A stretch of DNA of 64,000 nucleotides, taken from positions 3,038,001 through 3,102,000 of the forward strand of contig CP172536.1 of the NCBI GenBank assembly GCA_044598425.1, written 5' to 3'. Below the pieces are notes generated by a model, which ran no database searches, was not told the origin of the DNA, and saw nothing but the letters and a program-made list of their open reading frames with translations. Both the position numbers and the translations under genes were made by a program. Below are positions 26,738 to 35,955 of the stretch, one piece after another. How positions within the stretch are numbered: position 1 is the stretch's first letter; each line of letters starts with the position of its first letter. This DNA comes from JAEVLT01 sp044598425. GTDB taxonomy: Bacteria > Bacillota > Bacilli > Bacillales > Cytobacillaceae.

Positions 26738-26866
26738 TATTGATACAGCCGTAATTCGTTCTCCCCTTCTCAAATCTTGAAAAAGAGGAAATCCTTTTAG
26801 ATAAAAAAGGTGCCACTGATCAATCGATTTTTCCTGCAAGTTTTTATGACTTCTGTATAAAATTTC
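26735..26866 (-). pseudogene. Possible short coding remnant
   Basis: The minus strand reads about 42 codons without a start: YRSHKNLQEKS, DQWHLFYLKGFPLF, RRGERITAVSI, then a stop. The aromatic, well-balanced composition looks protein-like, but there is no ATG, no ribosome binding site and no family that I recognise. It may be the 3' end of a lost gene or chance. Confidence 0.25.
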
Positions 26867-26905
26867 CTAACTGTTCTATATTTTATTTTGATATGCTTAT
26901 ATAAA

Positions 26906-28084
26906 CTAATCTCTGCCTGCGATATTTCTGGAAAACTTATTTTTGTACATCAATTGATCCGCTTTCATCACAACCTTTTCAAATGGATCACTTTCAGATA
27001 AAAACGCACTCCCAAAGCTGATCGAAACGGCCAATCCTTTCTTTTTCCAAATATCATTTTGACGAAGAATCATTTGATTGATTTCTTCACAGGAATCCCT
27101 ATAATCCTTTGCAGCAGAATATACAAACAAAATAAATTCATCGCCGCCATACCGAAACAGCCGGTATTTTTGCTTCATCTCTTTACGAATATGGCTGACA
27201 AACTCCTGGAGTACACGGTCGCCAAAATAGTGGCCGTAGCTGTCATTGATTGATTTAAAATAATCCAAATCCATCATGTAAACAATCCCAGAATTGAAAG
27301 TGCTGTTCTTTTTCATCTGCTTTGCAAATTCTTCCCAAGATAACCTGCTCTCCGCCTTCGTTAACCCATCTAAATAAACTTTTTCCTCCATCATTTTGAG
27401 TTTCTGAGAATAAAGAAAAGATTGATAAACTGCTAATAACAGAAGAGTGCTGAGTAAAACGCCTGTAAGGTGGTAAGTCTGGAAGACGAGGAACATCAAG
27501 ACTCCAATGAGATAAGTGGTGATGTATCCCCAGTTTAAGTCGTTCACAATGGATGAGAGCTGAGCTTTTAAACTTCTTTGCTTCCGATAGGCAACAATGA
27601 TCGCGGCAACGAAGCGATTAACAGCAAAGTGTAGCAGCAAACTTGCAGCCATGACTGCAAAAGCATAGTTTGTTGGGGAGAAAGCTGGCACCAGTTTATG
27701 GTAAACGAATCCTGCTGCAAAAATTCCAATGGACAGATGTCCAATCATCAAGAAAAATTTGCTCAGAGGCTTCTTTTTCCCCCAAACACTCGCAATTGTT
27801 CCGGGAAGAGCAGCGAGAATTGCTATTTTATAATCAAAATTTAAGATTGAAAATAATATAAATGCCATGGCGGGCCGAAAGCTTGCACCGCTTGGCAGTG
27901 TGATCATAAAAGGGGAGAAAAGAAGAAATAATAAAGAAACCATCGCAAGCTCAATAGCCATTGAAGGCTGTTCAATGGCTACTAAATTTCGAATAACGAT
28001 GAAAATAGAAATAACCCCGATCAAGCTAATCAGGTTTACAAAAATGCGTAATTGCGTTCTTTTTCTTTTCAACATACTCCCCAT
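26906..28084 (-). CDS. Membrane-bound diguanylate cyclase (GGDEF)
   Basis: A 392-residue protein with six predicted membrane helices (about residues 10-205) and a C-terminal GGDEF domain (about 225-390). The active-site loop is intact as YGGDEF (about 320), and MDLDYFKSINDSYGHYFGD carries the metal- and nucleotide-binding residues. It should make cyclic di-GMP from two GTP. No EAL domain and no obvious RxxD inhibitory site are seen directly upstream of GGDEF. The N-terminal domain resembles a membrane sensor but no ligand can be named. The start is ATG 28084 after AGAGGGG. It is a single gene. Confidence 0.9.
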   Translation of the reverse strand: MGSMLKRKRTQLRIFVNLISLIGVISIFIVIRNLVAIEQPSMAIELAMVSLLFLLFSPFMITLPSGASFRPAMAFILFSILNFDYKIAILAALPGTIASVWGKKKPLSKFFLMIGHLSIGIFAAGFVYHKLVPAFSPTNYAFAVMAASLLLHFAVNRFVAAIIVAYRKQRSLKAQLSSIVNDLNWGYITTYLIGVLMFLVFQTYHLTGVLLSTLLLLAVYQSFLYSQKLKMMEEKVYLDGLTKAESRLSWEEFAKQMKKNSTFNSGIVYMMDLDYFKSINDSYGHYFGDRVLQEFVSHIRKEMKQKYRLFRYGGDEFILFVYSAAKDYRDSCEEINQMILRQNDIWKKKGLAVSISFGSAFLSESDPFEKVVMKADQLMYKNKFSRNIAGRD

Positions 28085-28259
28085 AGGAATGTACCCCTCT
28101 ATCTAAAATCGCGCAAATCGTTCTATTTTTCATTTAATTCTAATTATACCTTTAATATTACACCAAATCATAAATAAATTTTACAATTATTTTAAAATTT
28201 ACCTTATAATTTTGATGCATTTTTACAAATACGACGTCTAACAGGCAACTTAATTGGTT

Positions 28260-28365
28260 CTACGTGAGCGGTTTGGAGCGTTTAACTGCATTTCGGGCAC
28301 CTAGAACTATACTCTACGTGTCCGTTTTCGATCGCTTAACTGGACTTTACTCCAGCGATTCGAGA
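28260..28365. repeat. Two degenerate units of a ~54-bp repeat
   Basis: CTACGTG starts at 28260 and again at 28314, each followed by similar text (GAGCGTTTAACTGCATTT and GATCGCTTAACTGGACTT). The spacing of 54 bp is close to the 52-53 bp of arrays I-III, but CATGA arms are not present. It may be the rest of a separate decayed array. Confidence 0.45.
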
Positions 28366-28414
28366 GTTTGAGCTGGGATTCGACGTCTTTTAGTTGAGAA
28401 CGCGATTTATAAGT

Positions 28415-28450
28415 AAATAACCATATCCTTACTTCCGGATATGGTTATTT
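28415..28450. terminator. Strong hairpin terminator
   Basis: AAATAACCATATCC pairs perfectly with GGATATGGTTATTT around a 6-8 nt loop. It lies eight bases after the stop codon of the minus-strand acidic gene and also ends in T on the minus strand. Confidence 0.8.
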
Positions 28451-28458
28451 CAACCTTG

Positions 28459-28863
28459 CTATGCTTCGATGCCGTTTCCTGCTTCAACGATATGATAGAG
28501 GAGATGAGCGAGATGATGAATCGGTCCATACTCCTGCTCATCCTCATCTTCATCATTCACCTCTTCATTAAATTCCAGGTCATTCAAATAAAGCGCGGTG
28601 AATTCATAAAAATCTTCTAACCGAAAGGCATAACATGCGGTTGGATCTTCATTGCCTTCTTCATATTGCAAAACAAGGTATGAAACAACACCATCAGCAT
28701 CCGCTCCATCAAAAAACACAAAAAAGCCTATGTTCGTATCAAGTTCGAATAAGTGTCTTGTTCCACCTTCTGTTGCTTTGTTAAAATCCTCTTCATTTAA
28801 CTTCTGAATTTGCATGCTGTCTACATGGTCTTCCTGGTGGAAACTTACAACAAATGATTTCAT
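28459..28863 (-). CDS. Acidic cytosolic protein of unknown function
   Basis: A 134-residue hydrophilic protein with no membrane segment and no motif I recognise. It is rich in Asp and Glu, with a run NDEDEDEQEYGPIHHL near the C-terminus (about 105-120) and a regular alternating pattern in the first 80 residues that suggests a beta-rich domain (MKSFVVSFHQEDH...GFFVFFDG). ATG at 28863 is preceded by GAGGAGG at the right distance; an upstream in-frame start would overlap that site. It is monocistronic with its own terminator. Confidence 0.7.
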   Translation of the reverse strand: MKSFVVSFHQEDHVDSMQIQKLNEEDFNKATEGGTRHLFELDTNIGFFVFFDGADADGVVSYLVLQYEEGNEDPTACYAFRLEDFYEFTALYLNDLEFNEEVNDEDEDEQEYGPIHHLAHLLYHIVEAGNGIEA

Positions 28864-28997
28864 CTTTACAACCTCCTCAAATACATCGTTTCCAAAACAG
28901 GAAACGTCCATTTTCTAGTATACCCTTTTTTGCTATCCATTCATTCCTTTGCAATTAAACCTTCCCTATGAAACAAATAACAAATGTTGATAAGAGG

Positions 28998-29038
28998 TTT
29001 AGTATTTTGAGGATTTATTTTATAATTAAAGTTAATTA
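28998..29038 (+). promoter_or_regulatory. Promoter of the ROK gene with palindromic operator
   Basis: TTTAGT (28998-29003), 17 bases and TATAAT (29021-29026) form the promoter. The dyad TAATTAA-AG-TTAATTA (29023-29038) overlaps the -10 box. A nearly identical dyad lies in front of galT (48747-48761). The simplest reading is that the ROK protein represses itself here. Confidence 0.6.
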
Positions 29039-29064
29039 AGAAAGTCGTTAATGGAGGATTTAAA

Positions 29065-30288
29065 ATGGCCAATACGTTGCTAACCGGCAGCTTTCAATTA
29101 ATGAAATCAATGAACCGATCGGTAATTTTAAATATTATTCGTGAAAAAGGGCCAATTTCCCGAGCAGAAATCGCAAAGCAAACAGGACTGACGCCGCCAA
29201 CTGTCAGCAATCTTGTCAAGGAGCTTTTGCAGGCTGAAATTGTGATTGAGCAAAGGCTTGGTGAATCAAGTGGCGGCAGAAAACCAACGCTGCTTACGTT
29301 GAACAGTGAAATGTTTCATATCATCGGCCTTGATATCGGCTCACATGATATCAAACTTATTTTAACAACCATTACTGGAAAAGTTTTAAAAAAAGCAGTT
29401 GCCCCTATTCCCTCGGAAATTACAAATGAAAAACTGCTGTCGTTTATGATTGAATCGATTCGCTCACTAACAGAAACAGATGAGATTGATGAAAATAAAA
29501 TCATTGGGATCGGCGTGGGAATGCACGGAATAGTTGATGTAGAAAAAGGCTTATCTGTTCTTGCACCAAATTTAAATTTGAAAAACATACCGATAAAAGA
29601 AGTTTTAGAGAAAGAATTCAAAATGATTGTAAAAGTAGAAAACGATGCCAGGGCGATGGGGTTAGGCGAGCTATGGTTTGGACACGGAGCTGGTGTGAAC
29701 AGCTTTGTTTGTATGAATATTGGCCGAGGAATTGGCGCCGGCATCATTATGAATGGCAAGCTGTATCACGGAAGCCATTTTATTAGCGGTGAGATTGGCC
29801 ATATGGTCATTGATCTGAATGGTCCGCAATGCACATGTGGAAATTACGGCTGTCTGCAAACCTTTGCCTCAGGTCCTTCCATTGTGGAAAATGTAAAAAA
29901 AGAATTGCAGTTGGGCCATTCGAGTCTACTGGAAGAACTAGCTGGAAATGATTTTGAAAAAATAACCGGAGAAATGGTGTATGAGGCAGCATTGCAAAAC
30001 GATCCGCTGGCTGTCAACGCTCTTAATCAGGCAGGGAGATATCTTGGAGTCGGAATGACCAATTTAATTCACACGATCAATCCGGAGCGGATTATTTTAG
30101 GCGGCGGCGTTTTAAATGCAAAAGACTTTATTTTCGAAAGCATCCTTAAAACGATACAGCAGCGCGCCCTGACAGATGCGGCAAAACAAACGGAAATTAT
30201 TGTATCCAAATTTGGCGAGGACGCAACAGCAATGGGCGCAGTGGCTTTGATTTTAGTGGAGATTTTTGCTGTAAAAGGGGCGGAATAG
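29065..30288 (+). CDS. ROK family transcriptional repressor (XylR/NagC type)
   Basis: A 407-residue regulator. The N-terminal winged helix (about 15-75) has ISRAEIAKQTGLTPPTVSNL; the rest is a sugar-kinase-like ROK domain with IGLDIGSHDIK (about 93) and the zinc-binding cysteines in CTCGNYGCLQTF (about 255-267), preceded by the GHM segment. Sugar binding releases such repressors from DNA. Unlike true ROK kinases it keeps a DNA-binding domain. It is convergent with the galactosidase operon and is the likely sensor of galactose or a galactoside for this island. ATG follows GGAGG. Confidence 0.88.
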   Translation: MANTLLTGSFQLMKSMNRSVILNIIREKGPISRAEIAKQTGLTPPTVSNLVKELLQAEIVIEQRLGESSGGRKPTLLTLNSEMFHIIGLDIGSHDIKLILTTITGKVLKKAVAPIPSEITNEKLLSFMIESIRSLTETDEIDENKIIGIGVGMHGIVDVEKGLSVLAPNLNLKNIPIKEVLEKEFKMIVKVENDARAMGLGELWFGHGAGVNSFVCMNIGRGIGAGIIMNGKLYHGSHFISGEIGHMVIDLNGPQCTCGNYGCLQTFASGPSIVENVKKELQLGHSSLLEELAGNDFEKITGEMVYEAALQNDPLAVNALNQAGRYLGVGMTNLIHTINPERIILGGGVLNAKDFIFESILKTIQQRALTDAAKQTEIIVSKFGEDATAMGAVALILVEIFAVKGAE

Positions 30289-30430
30289 CCTAATAAGTCT
30301 CAATCAACATCATGAGTAAAGCCAAGAAAATCTAAAAAAAGCGATTCTTTACTTTAATATCGTGCCTGTTTGTTGCTTCCATGTCCCTTACCCCAAATCA
30401 AAGTAAGACATATTGATTTCGTTTTCTTTA

Positions 30431-30475
30431 TAGTTGGTAGGTACCATCTTAGATGGTACCTACCAACTATTTTTA
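30431..30475. terminator. Bidirectional terminator between ROK gene and galactosidase operon
   Basis: An 18-bp perfect stem (TAGTTGGTAGGTACCATC with its complement) and a 3-nt loop, followed by TTTTT on the plus strand. It lies between two convergent genes and ends four bases before the alpha-galactosidase stop codon. Confidence 0.88.
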
Positions 30476-32716
30476 AATCATTTTGCTTTCAATACTTTTC
30501 ATATAAAATATTTGTGATTGGAAGTCACCACCCCGTTCAGCGTGTCTGCCGTTAACACCATTAAACTCTATTGGCAACTGAAGGCCAACTTGCATAAGTT
30601 CATCGCCAAAATACACTTCCCCGCGTCCGGTTACTTCGTAAACCAGCCACTCATCCAGACCGCGTAATCGCAACGTTTGCTGCTTCGGCACATTTGCCGC
30701 TGCTAATACTTTGTACCACCCAACAAGGGCTTCTGAACGATCAGAGCTTACGACCATCCAAGCTGTTTCATTGCCATCAAATGGGCTCAACAAACGATAA
30801 AAATGACCATCACGGATTAAGCTGCGATGTTTTTTATAAAAAGCAACCTGCTCTTTAATTTGACTGAACTCTTCATCCGATAACGCCAAAAGGTCTAATT
30901 CATAGCCAAATGCTCCAAAATAAGCGGTATTTGCACGCATTGTTAACGGAGTGGATCGCAATGTTTGGTGATTCGGAACAACTGAAACATGTGACCCCAT
31001 GCTGTAAATTGGATAGGAAAAGGATGTTCCATATTGAATTTTTAACCTTTCAACAGCATCCGTATCATCACTCGTCCAGGCTTGTGGTGCGTAATACATC
31101 AAACCTGGGTCAAAGCGACCTCCTCCGCCGGCACAGGACTCAAATAATACCTCTGGGAACTCCATAGTTAACCGTTCATAAAGCCGGTACACACCTAAGA
31201 TATAACGATGAAAAAATTCCCCTTGCCGCTCCGGAGGCAGTTTTTGCGAAAACGGCTCGGTAATGTTGCGATTCATGTCCCATTTAATATAGGACAAGCC
31301 GGTTCTTTTAATAATATCGGCCATTTTCCCGTAAAGGTAATCAACAATTTCTTCTCTTGAAAAATCAAGCACAAGCTGATTGCGCCCGAGAGTCTGCGAC
31401 TGACTAGGAGCCCCGACAGCCCAGTCAGGATGTTTCCGATATAGATCACTCTTTGGACTTACCATTTCCGGCTCAAACCAAAGCCCAAATTTCAATCCGA
31501 GGTTGTTAATTTTTCCAGCGAGGCTCTCTAAACCTTGTGGAAGCTTTGTTACATCTTCATACCAATCACCAAGTGAGGTCGTATCATCATTACGCTGCCC
31601 AAACCAGCCATCATCTAGGACAAACAGCTCAATCCCAAGCTCTTTTGCTGATTTTGCAAGATTTAACAGCTTTTCTTCATTAAAGTCAAAATAAGTGGCT
31701 TCCCAGTTATTAATTAAAATAGGGCGCTCTTGTTTTCTCCATAGCACGGGAATTAAATTTTCCCGGTAAAGATTATGAAAAGCCTGACTCATTCCATTGA
31801 GCCCTTCATTTGAATAAACAAGTACGGCTTCCGGGGTTTGAAAACTCTCATCGTGGTTCAGCTCCCATCTGAAACCGAACGGGTGAATACCAACCATGAC
31901 ACGGGTCACGTCATAATGATCAACTTCGGCCTGGATTAGAAAATTACTGCTGTAAATAAACTGAAACGCAAATACTTCCCCGTCATGCTCCGTTGTCTCC
32001 GGCCGCTTTAATGCCAAAAACGGATTATGATGGTGCGAGCTTGCCCCGCGTATACTTGCAATGGACTGAATGCCTGCTTCAAGGCGCCGTTCTTTTACAT
32101 GCCGTTCCCGTGACCATGCTCCTGCTAAATGTATGAAAATAAAATTTTTATCCGGAAAATCAATCGATGTCGTCATCATTTTGTTTATGATAAGCTTCTC
32201 TTTACTGTTATTTTTCAAACAAGCGCTTCTAGCGATAACGGGCTTATCGCGAAAGATTGTATAGTTTAAAATTAATTCCGCTTCTAGAAATGAATCTTTT
32301 AAAATAACCTGGAGTGTTTCTGCTTCGTTGTTGTTTTCCGTGTACGTGGCTGGGAGACCGGGAAGTGAAGCTTTTCCTTCTAAAATACGAAAAGAATCAT
32401 ATTGAAAATGAGGAACATGGTTTTCTTGGTCTTTTCTTACACTGAGTGCCGGCTCGCGAAAATCAGAATTTCCGTACACCGGATACTCTTGGCACAATGT
32501 TTCAAGACTGAAAGCCGGGTCATCTGCGCTTGGGTGGCAGCTGGCCGCAGTTGAGATATCAGCGCGCTGCAAATGAGAGAAATCCGTTCTATGCCTTAGT
32601 GCTTTGCCAAAATATAAATGGCCTAAATGCCCATTTTTCATAACATAAAATAAATAACTAACTTGGCCGTTGGTTAAATGGAACTGTCCTTTTTCTGAAT
32701 CCGCATGGATAAACAT
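30473..32716 (-). CDS. Alpha-galactosidase, glycoside hydrolase family 36
   Basis: A 747-residue cytosolic enzyme that removes terminal alpha-linked galactose from melibiose, raffinose and similar sugars. An N-terminal beta-sandwich (about 1-310) is followed by the catalytic barrel: LFVLDDGWFGQR (about 360), the nucleophile Asp in YIKWDMNRN (about 478) and the acid/base Asp region after SCAGGGGRFDPG (about 530). Length fits the tetrameric bacterial GH36 enzymes (about 730-750). It has no signal peptide, so substrates must be imported, which agrees with the ABC transporter genes upstream in the same orientation. A 165-bp gap to lacZ may hold its own promoter. Confidence 0.93.
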   Translation of the reverse strand: MFIHADSEKGQFHLTNGQVSYLFYVMKNGHLGHLYFGKALRHRTDFSHLQRADISTAASCHPSADDPAFSLETLCQEYPVYGNSDFREPALSVRKDQENHVPHFQYDSFRILEGKASLPGLPATYTENNNEAETLQVILKDSFLEAELILNYTIFRDKPVIARSACLKNNSKEKLIINKMMTTSIDFPDKNFIFIHLAGAWSRERHVKERRLEAGIQSIASIRGASSHHHNPFLALKRPETTEHDGEVFAFQFIYSSNFLIQAEVDHYDVTRVMVGIHPFGFRWELNHDESFQTPEAVLVYSNEGLNGMSQAFHNLYRENLIPVLWRKQERPILINNWEATYFDFNEEKLLNLAKSAKELGIELFVLDDGWFGQRNDDTTSLGDWYEDVTKLPQGLESLAGKINNLGLKFGLWFEPEMVSPKSDLYRKHPDWAVGAPSQSQTLGRNQLVLDFSREEIVDYLYGKMADIIKRTGLSYIKWDMNRNITEPFSQKLPPERQGEFFHRYILGVYRLYERLTMEFPEVLFESCAGGGGRFDPGLMYYAPQAWTSDDTDAVERLKIQYGTSFSYPIYSMGSHVSVVPNHQTLRSTPLTMRANTAYFGAFGYELDLLALSDEEFSQIKEQVAFYKKHRSLIRDGHFYRLLSPFDGNETAWMVVSSDRSEALVGWYKVLAAANVPKQQTLRLRGLDEWLVYEVTGRGEVYFGDELMQVGLQLPIEFNGVNGRHAERGGDFQSQIFYMKSIESKMI

Positions 32717-32755
32717 CGTTTTACTCCTTCATTATTATTAGGGCATTATCAAATG

Positions 32756-32828
32756 TTGAATTCTAGTAAAATTTCACAGAATCCCACACTTAGTTTGTTA
32801 AATTCCGCTAAAAATTTGCAGAATCATC
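32756..32828. repeat. Imperfect direct repeat before the alpha-galactosidase gene
   Basis: Two 28-base copies start at 32756 (TTGAATTCTAGTAAAA...) and 32798 (TTAAATTCCGCTAAAA...), both ending CAGAATC, with about 21 of 28 positions equal. They are 42 bp apart, four helical turns, in the gap between lacZ and the alpha-galactosidase gene. A regulator-binding pair is possible. Confidence 0.4.
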
Positions 32829-32881
32829 TTCTCGAAAGAAAAGAGTCTATTGTGATCTAGATTCTTTCTTATCTTTCATAA

Positions 32882-35800
32882 TTAACTTTTCTCGATCATA
32901 AATTCAAAGCTACTATCTTGATCCGGGTGCAACAGATATTCATCATGTACAGGTGCACCCCAGCTATCATCCCCGCCAACACCCATTTGTCGACCTGCCA
33001 CAGTTACAACAGTGTAGTGGATATTCGGCAACTCGAAAGTATGCTTGGCTTGTTCCAACTCGAAGGCCGTGTATGGGGAAATCGTGCACTCCAACGGTTC
33101 TTTAGTCGATGAAACCCTGATCCCTTGTCCATTCGAATTTGCAATCCTCACTCTTCTTACGCCAGTGCGGTTTCCCGACTCTTGCGGCATAACATAGCCT
33201 GAAACATTATCAGCTGCTCGATTTTGAAAGATGCCAAGTCTTGCCCCCTTTGAACGATCTGCATAATTCTCTTCTGGTCCAAGTGCATACCATTCGAGCT
33301 GATCGTAATCTGCAGGAATCTTAAAAGATGCGGCAAAAATTGGAAGTTGTGGAAGGTTTTTGGCACCGTGATAGTCGGCTTTTACTCGAATGCTACCATT
33401 CCGATAGACGGTATAACAAATGTGAACTCCTAGCTCTTTACTAATTGAAAATCGATAGCGAAAAGCTACGCTGACCGTACCGTTTTCCTCACTGACATCA
33501 ACGCACACACACTTTTGCGCTAAACTAGCAGCATACCATAAACCTGAATGAAAGTCTTGGCTAAATCCTCTATCATTATCGGTGGTAGCTCGCCAAAATA
33601 GGGGTGCAGGCGGAAGCGCAATCATCTCTTTACCCGCATAGTTCAGCGAGACAAGACTGCCGACCTGTTTCGAAAAGAGGATGGAAAAATCGCTGCCATG
33701 GACACCAATATTCACATCACCGTGGACAACTCTTAACTCCCCGGATATAGATGAAAAGTCTTTCTGTTCTCCTAGCTCAATCTGAAAAATAAACTGACCG
33801 AAAGCGATTTCATAGCCAGACTCAGCCCATAAATTTTTTTCTTTCAGTCTTAATACTGTATGAATGCAGTATTCACCCGATTTCTTTGTCTGTTCAGCTA
33901 GAGAGAGAAACTCCACCCGCCCCTTGCTTTGCGGTTCAACATTTACCTGAAGAGTATTTCTGTACATTTCACGACCTTCATAAAATAGGATGTATTCCAA
34001 GTCGTAATCAGCTGTATCGGTGAAGAGGTTTTCATTTAGAATCGTGACACCTTGCTGATCTGGCACCAATTTCACATTTTGAAATAAATACTTTACTTCC
34101 TGCAATTTTGGTGACAGTTCCCGATTTGCATAAACGAGACCATTCGTACAAAATCCGTAATCTGTCGGACGATCATTGAAGTCGCCGCCATAGGCCAAAA
34201 ATTCCTTACCATAACGGTCCTTTTTCATAATAGCCTGATCAATGTAGTCCCAAATAAACCCGCCTTGATACATTTCATATTTCTGTTCCAGCTCTGTATA
34301 TTTGTGCATTCCGCCAAGTGAATTGCCCATTGCATGCATGTACTCACAACTAATATATGGTTTCTTTGGATCCTCACTTAAGTATTTCTCGATCTCATGG
34401 GGTTTAGCGTACATTCTGCTTTCCATATCACTTGTCTCATTGTAATCGCGATTATGGAAGACGCCCTCGTAATGAACGAGACGGCTTGGATCCACTTTTT
34501 TAAAATATTTAGATACATTAAGAATAACTTCTCCAGCATACGACTCGTTCCCGCAGGACCAAATCAAAATCGATGGATGATTCTTGTCGCGCTCAAACAT
34601 CGAGATGGCTCGATCCATGACAATTTTCTGCCATTCCGGTTTATTCCCAGGGATATTCCACGATGGTTCAACTGCACCCATCTTTTGCCATGAACCATGC
34701 GTTTCGAGGTTCATTTCGTCGATCACATAGATGCCGTACTCATCGCACAGTTCATACCAATACGTTTGATTTGGATAATGAGACGTCCGAACGGCATTAA
34801 TATTATGGCGCTTCATTATTTTAATATCGAAAAGCATATCTTCCTTTGTAATCGCGCGGCCTTTACGGCAATTGAATTCATGGCGATTGACACCCTTAAA
34901 CACAACTCGCTTCCCATTAAGACACATCACTTTATCAACCATTTCAAATCGTCGAAAACCAATCTTTTGCGGAATGACCTCCACTAATCTACCAAACTTA
35001 TTAAAAACTTGAATCAACAGTTGGTACAGATATGGATCCTCCGCGCTCCACAGTCTTGGCAGATCGATATCTAACGCAAGGCTCCATTGTTGGCCAAGGG
35101 TGTTTACTGTTTTTTCCACCATTAAGCGATGGTTGACATCATACAGTCCTGCAATAATTTTTACCGGTGCGTTCGTGGAAGTGAGATATTTCGCTTCGAT
35201 TTGAAGTCTTCCTTTTGACCACGTGTTATCGAGTTCAGGACGGACAAGCAGATCATTAATATGGATTTCTGGTACAGTGTATAAATATACATCACGGAAA
35301 ATACCCGATAAACGCCAGAAATCTTGATCCTCCAGCCAGCTTCCGGTGCTGCGCTGGTAGACCTCAACCGCCAGCTTATTTTCCCCTTCTTTCACAAATG
35401 GGGTAAGATCAAACTCGGACGGTGTAAACGAATCTTCACTGTAACCGACAAATTTCCCGTTTAACCATACATAAAAGGCTGATTCTACGCCTTGAAAAGA
35501 AATAAAGACCGGCTTATTTTTCATATGGTCAGGCAAAGTAAACATCTTTACATAGCTTCCAACCGGGTTGCGATCCAACGGAATTTCCGGTGGTCGAATT
35601 TCATCATGCCCATCCCATGGATACATCGTATTTACATATTGCGGTTTTCCGTAACCTTGGAGTTGAATATGTCCCGGCACGGTGATATCTCCCCAGTCTG
35701 AGCAATTAAAATCATGCCGGTAAAAAAATTCTGGACGGCTGGCTGGATTGACCGCATAATGAAATTTCCAATTTCCGTTTAAGCTATAACGCATGGACAT

Positions 35801-35923
35801 TGTACCACCGTCTCGCGCCTCGTCTAACGTTTCATAATAACGGTGATCTGAGTGTGCAGGAAGCCGATTCACCGCAAATGTATTCACATCCGATAACCAA
35901 TCTAGATCCGGGACAATCGTCAT
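32882..35923 (-). CDS. lacZ: Beta-galactosidase, glycoside hydrolase family 2
   Basis: A 1013-residue cytosolic enzyme of the LacZ type that splits lactose and other beta-galactosides. The five-domain layout is complete: jelly-roll sugar-binding domain (about 45-210), immunoglobulin-like domain (to about 325), catalytic barrel with the acid/base Glu in WSCGNESY (about 440) and the nucleophile Glu in YISCEYMHAMGNS (about 520), a second Ig-like domain and the C-terminal beta-galactosidase small chain (about 735-1010). NRHEFN is the metal/substrate loop. It is transcribed with the ABC transporter permeases 32 bp upstream. Confidence 0.95.
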   Translation of the reverse strand: MTIVPDLDWLSDVNTFAVNRLPAHSDHRYYETLDEARDGGTMSMRYSLNGNWKFHYAVNPASRPEFFYRHDFNCSDWGDITVPGHIQLQGYGKPQYVNTMYPWDGHDEIRPPEIPLDRNPVGSYVKMFTLPDHMKNKPVFISFQGVESAFYVWLNGKFVGYSEDSFTPSEFDLTPFVKEGENKLAVEVYQRSTGSWLEDQDFWRLSGIFRDVYLYTVPEIHINDLLVRPELDNTWSKGRLQIEAKYLTSTNAPVKIIAGLYDVNHRLMVEKTVNTLGQQWSLALDIDLPRLWSAEDPYLYQLLIQVFNKFGRLVEVIPQKIGFRRFEMVDKVMCLNGKRVVFKGVNRHEFNCRKGRAITKEDMLFDIKIMKRHNINAVRTSHYPNQTYWYELCDEYGIYVIDEMNLETHGSWQKMGAVEPSWNIPGNKPEWQKIVMDRAISMFERDKNHPSILIWSCGNESYAGEVILNVSKYFKKVDPSRLVHYEGVFHNRDYNETSDMESRMYAKPHEIEKYLSEDPKKPYISCEYMHAMGNSLGGMHKYTELEQKYEMYQGGFIWDYIDQAIMKKDRYGKEFLAYGGDFNDRPTDYGFCTNGLVYANRELSPKLQEVKYLFQNVKLVPDQQGVTILNENLFTDTADYDLEYILFYEGREMYRNTLQVNVEPQSKGRVEFLSLAEQTKKSGEYCIHTVLRLKEKNLWAESGYEIAFGQFIFQIELGEQKDFSSISGELRVVHGDVNIGVHGSDFSILFSKQVGSLVSLNYAGKEMIALPPAPLFWRATTDNDRGFSQDFHSGLWYAASLAQKCVCVDVSEENGTVSVAFRYRFSISKELGVHICYTVYRNGSIRVKADYHGAKNLPQLPIFAASFKIPADYDQLEWYALGPEENYADRSKGARLGIFQNRAADNVSGYVMPQESGNRTGVRRVRIANSNGQGIRVSSTKEPLECTISPYTAFELEQAKHTFELPNIHYTVVTVAGRQMGVGGDDSWGAPVHDEYLLHPDQDSSFEFMIEKS

Positions 35924-35955
35924 ATATTAAAAACTTCCTTTCTACTATAGTTGAC

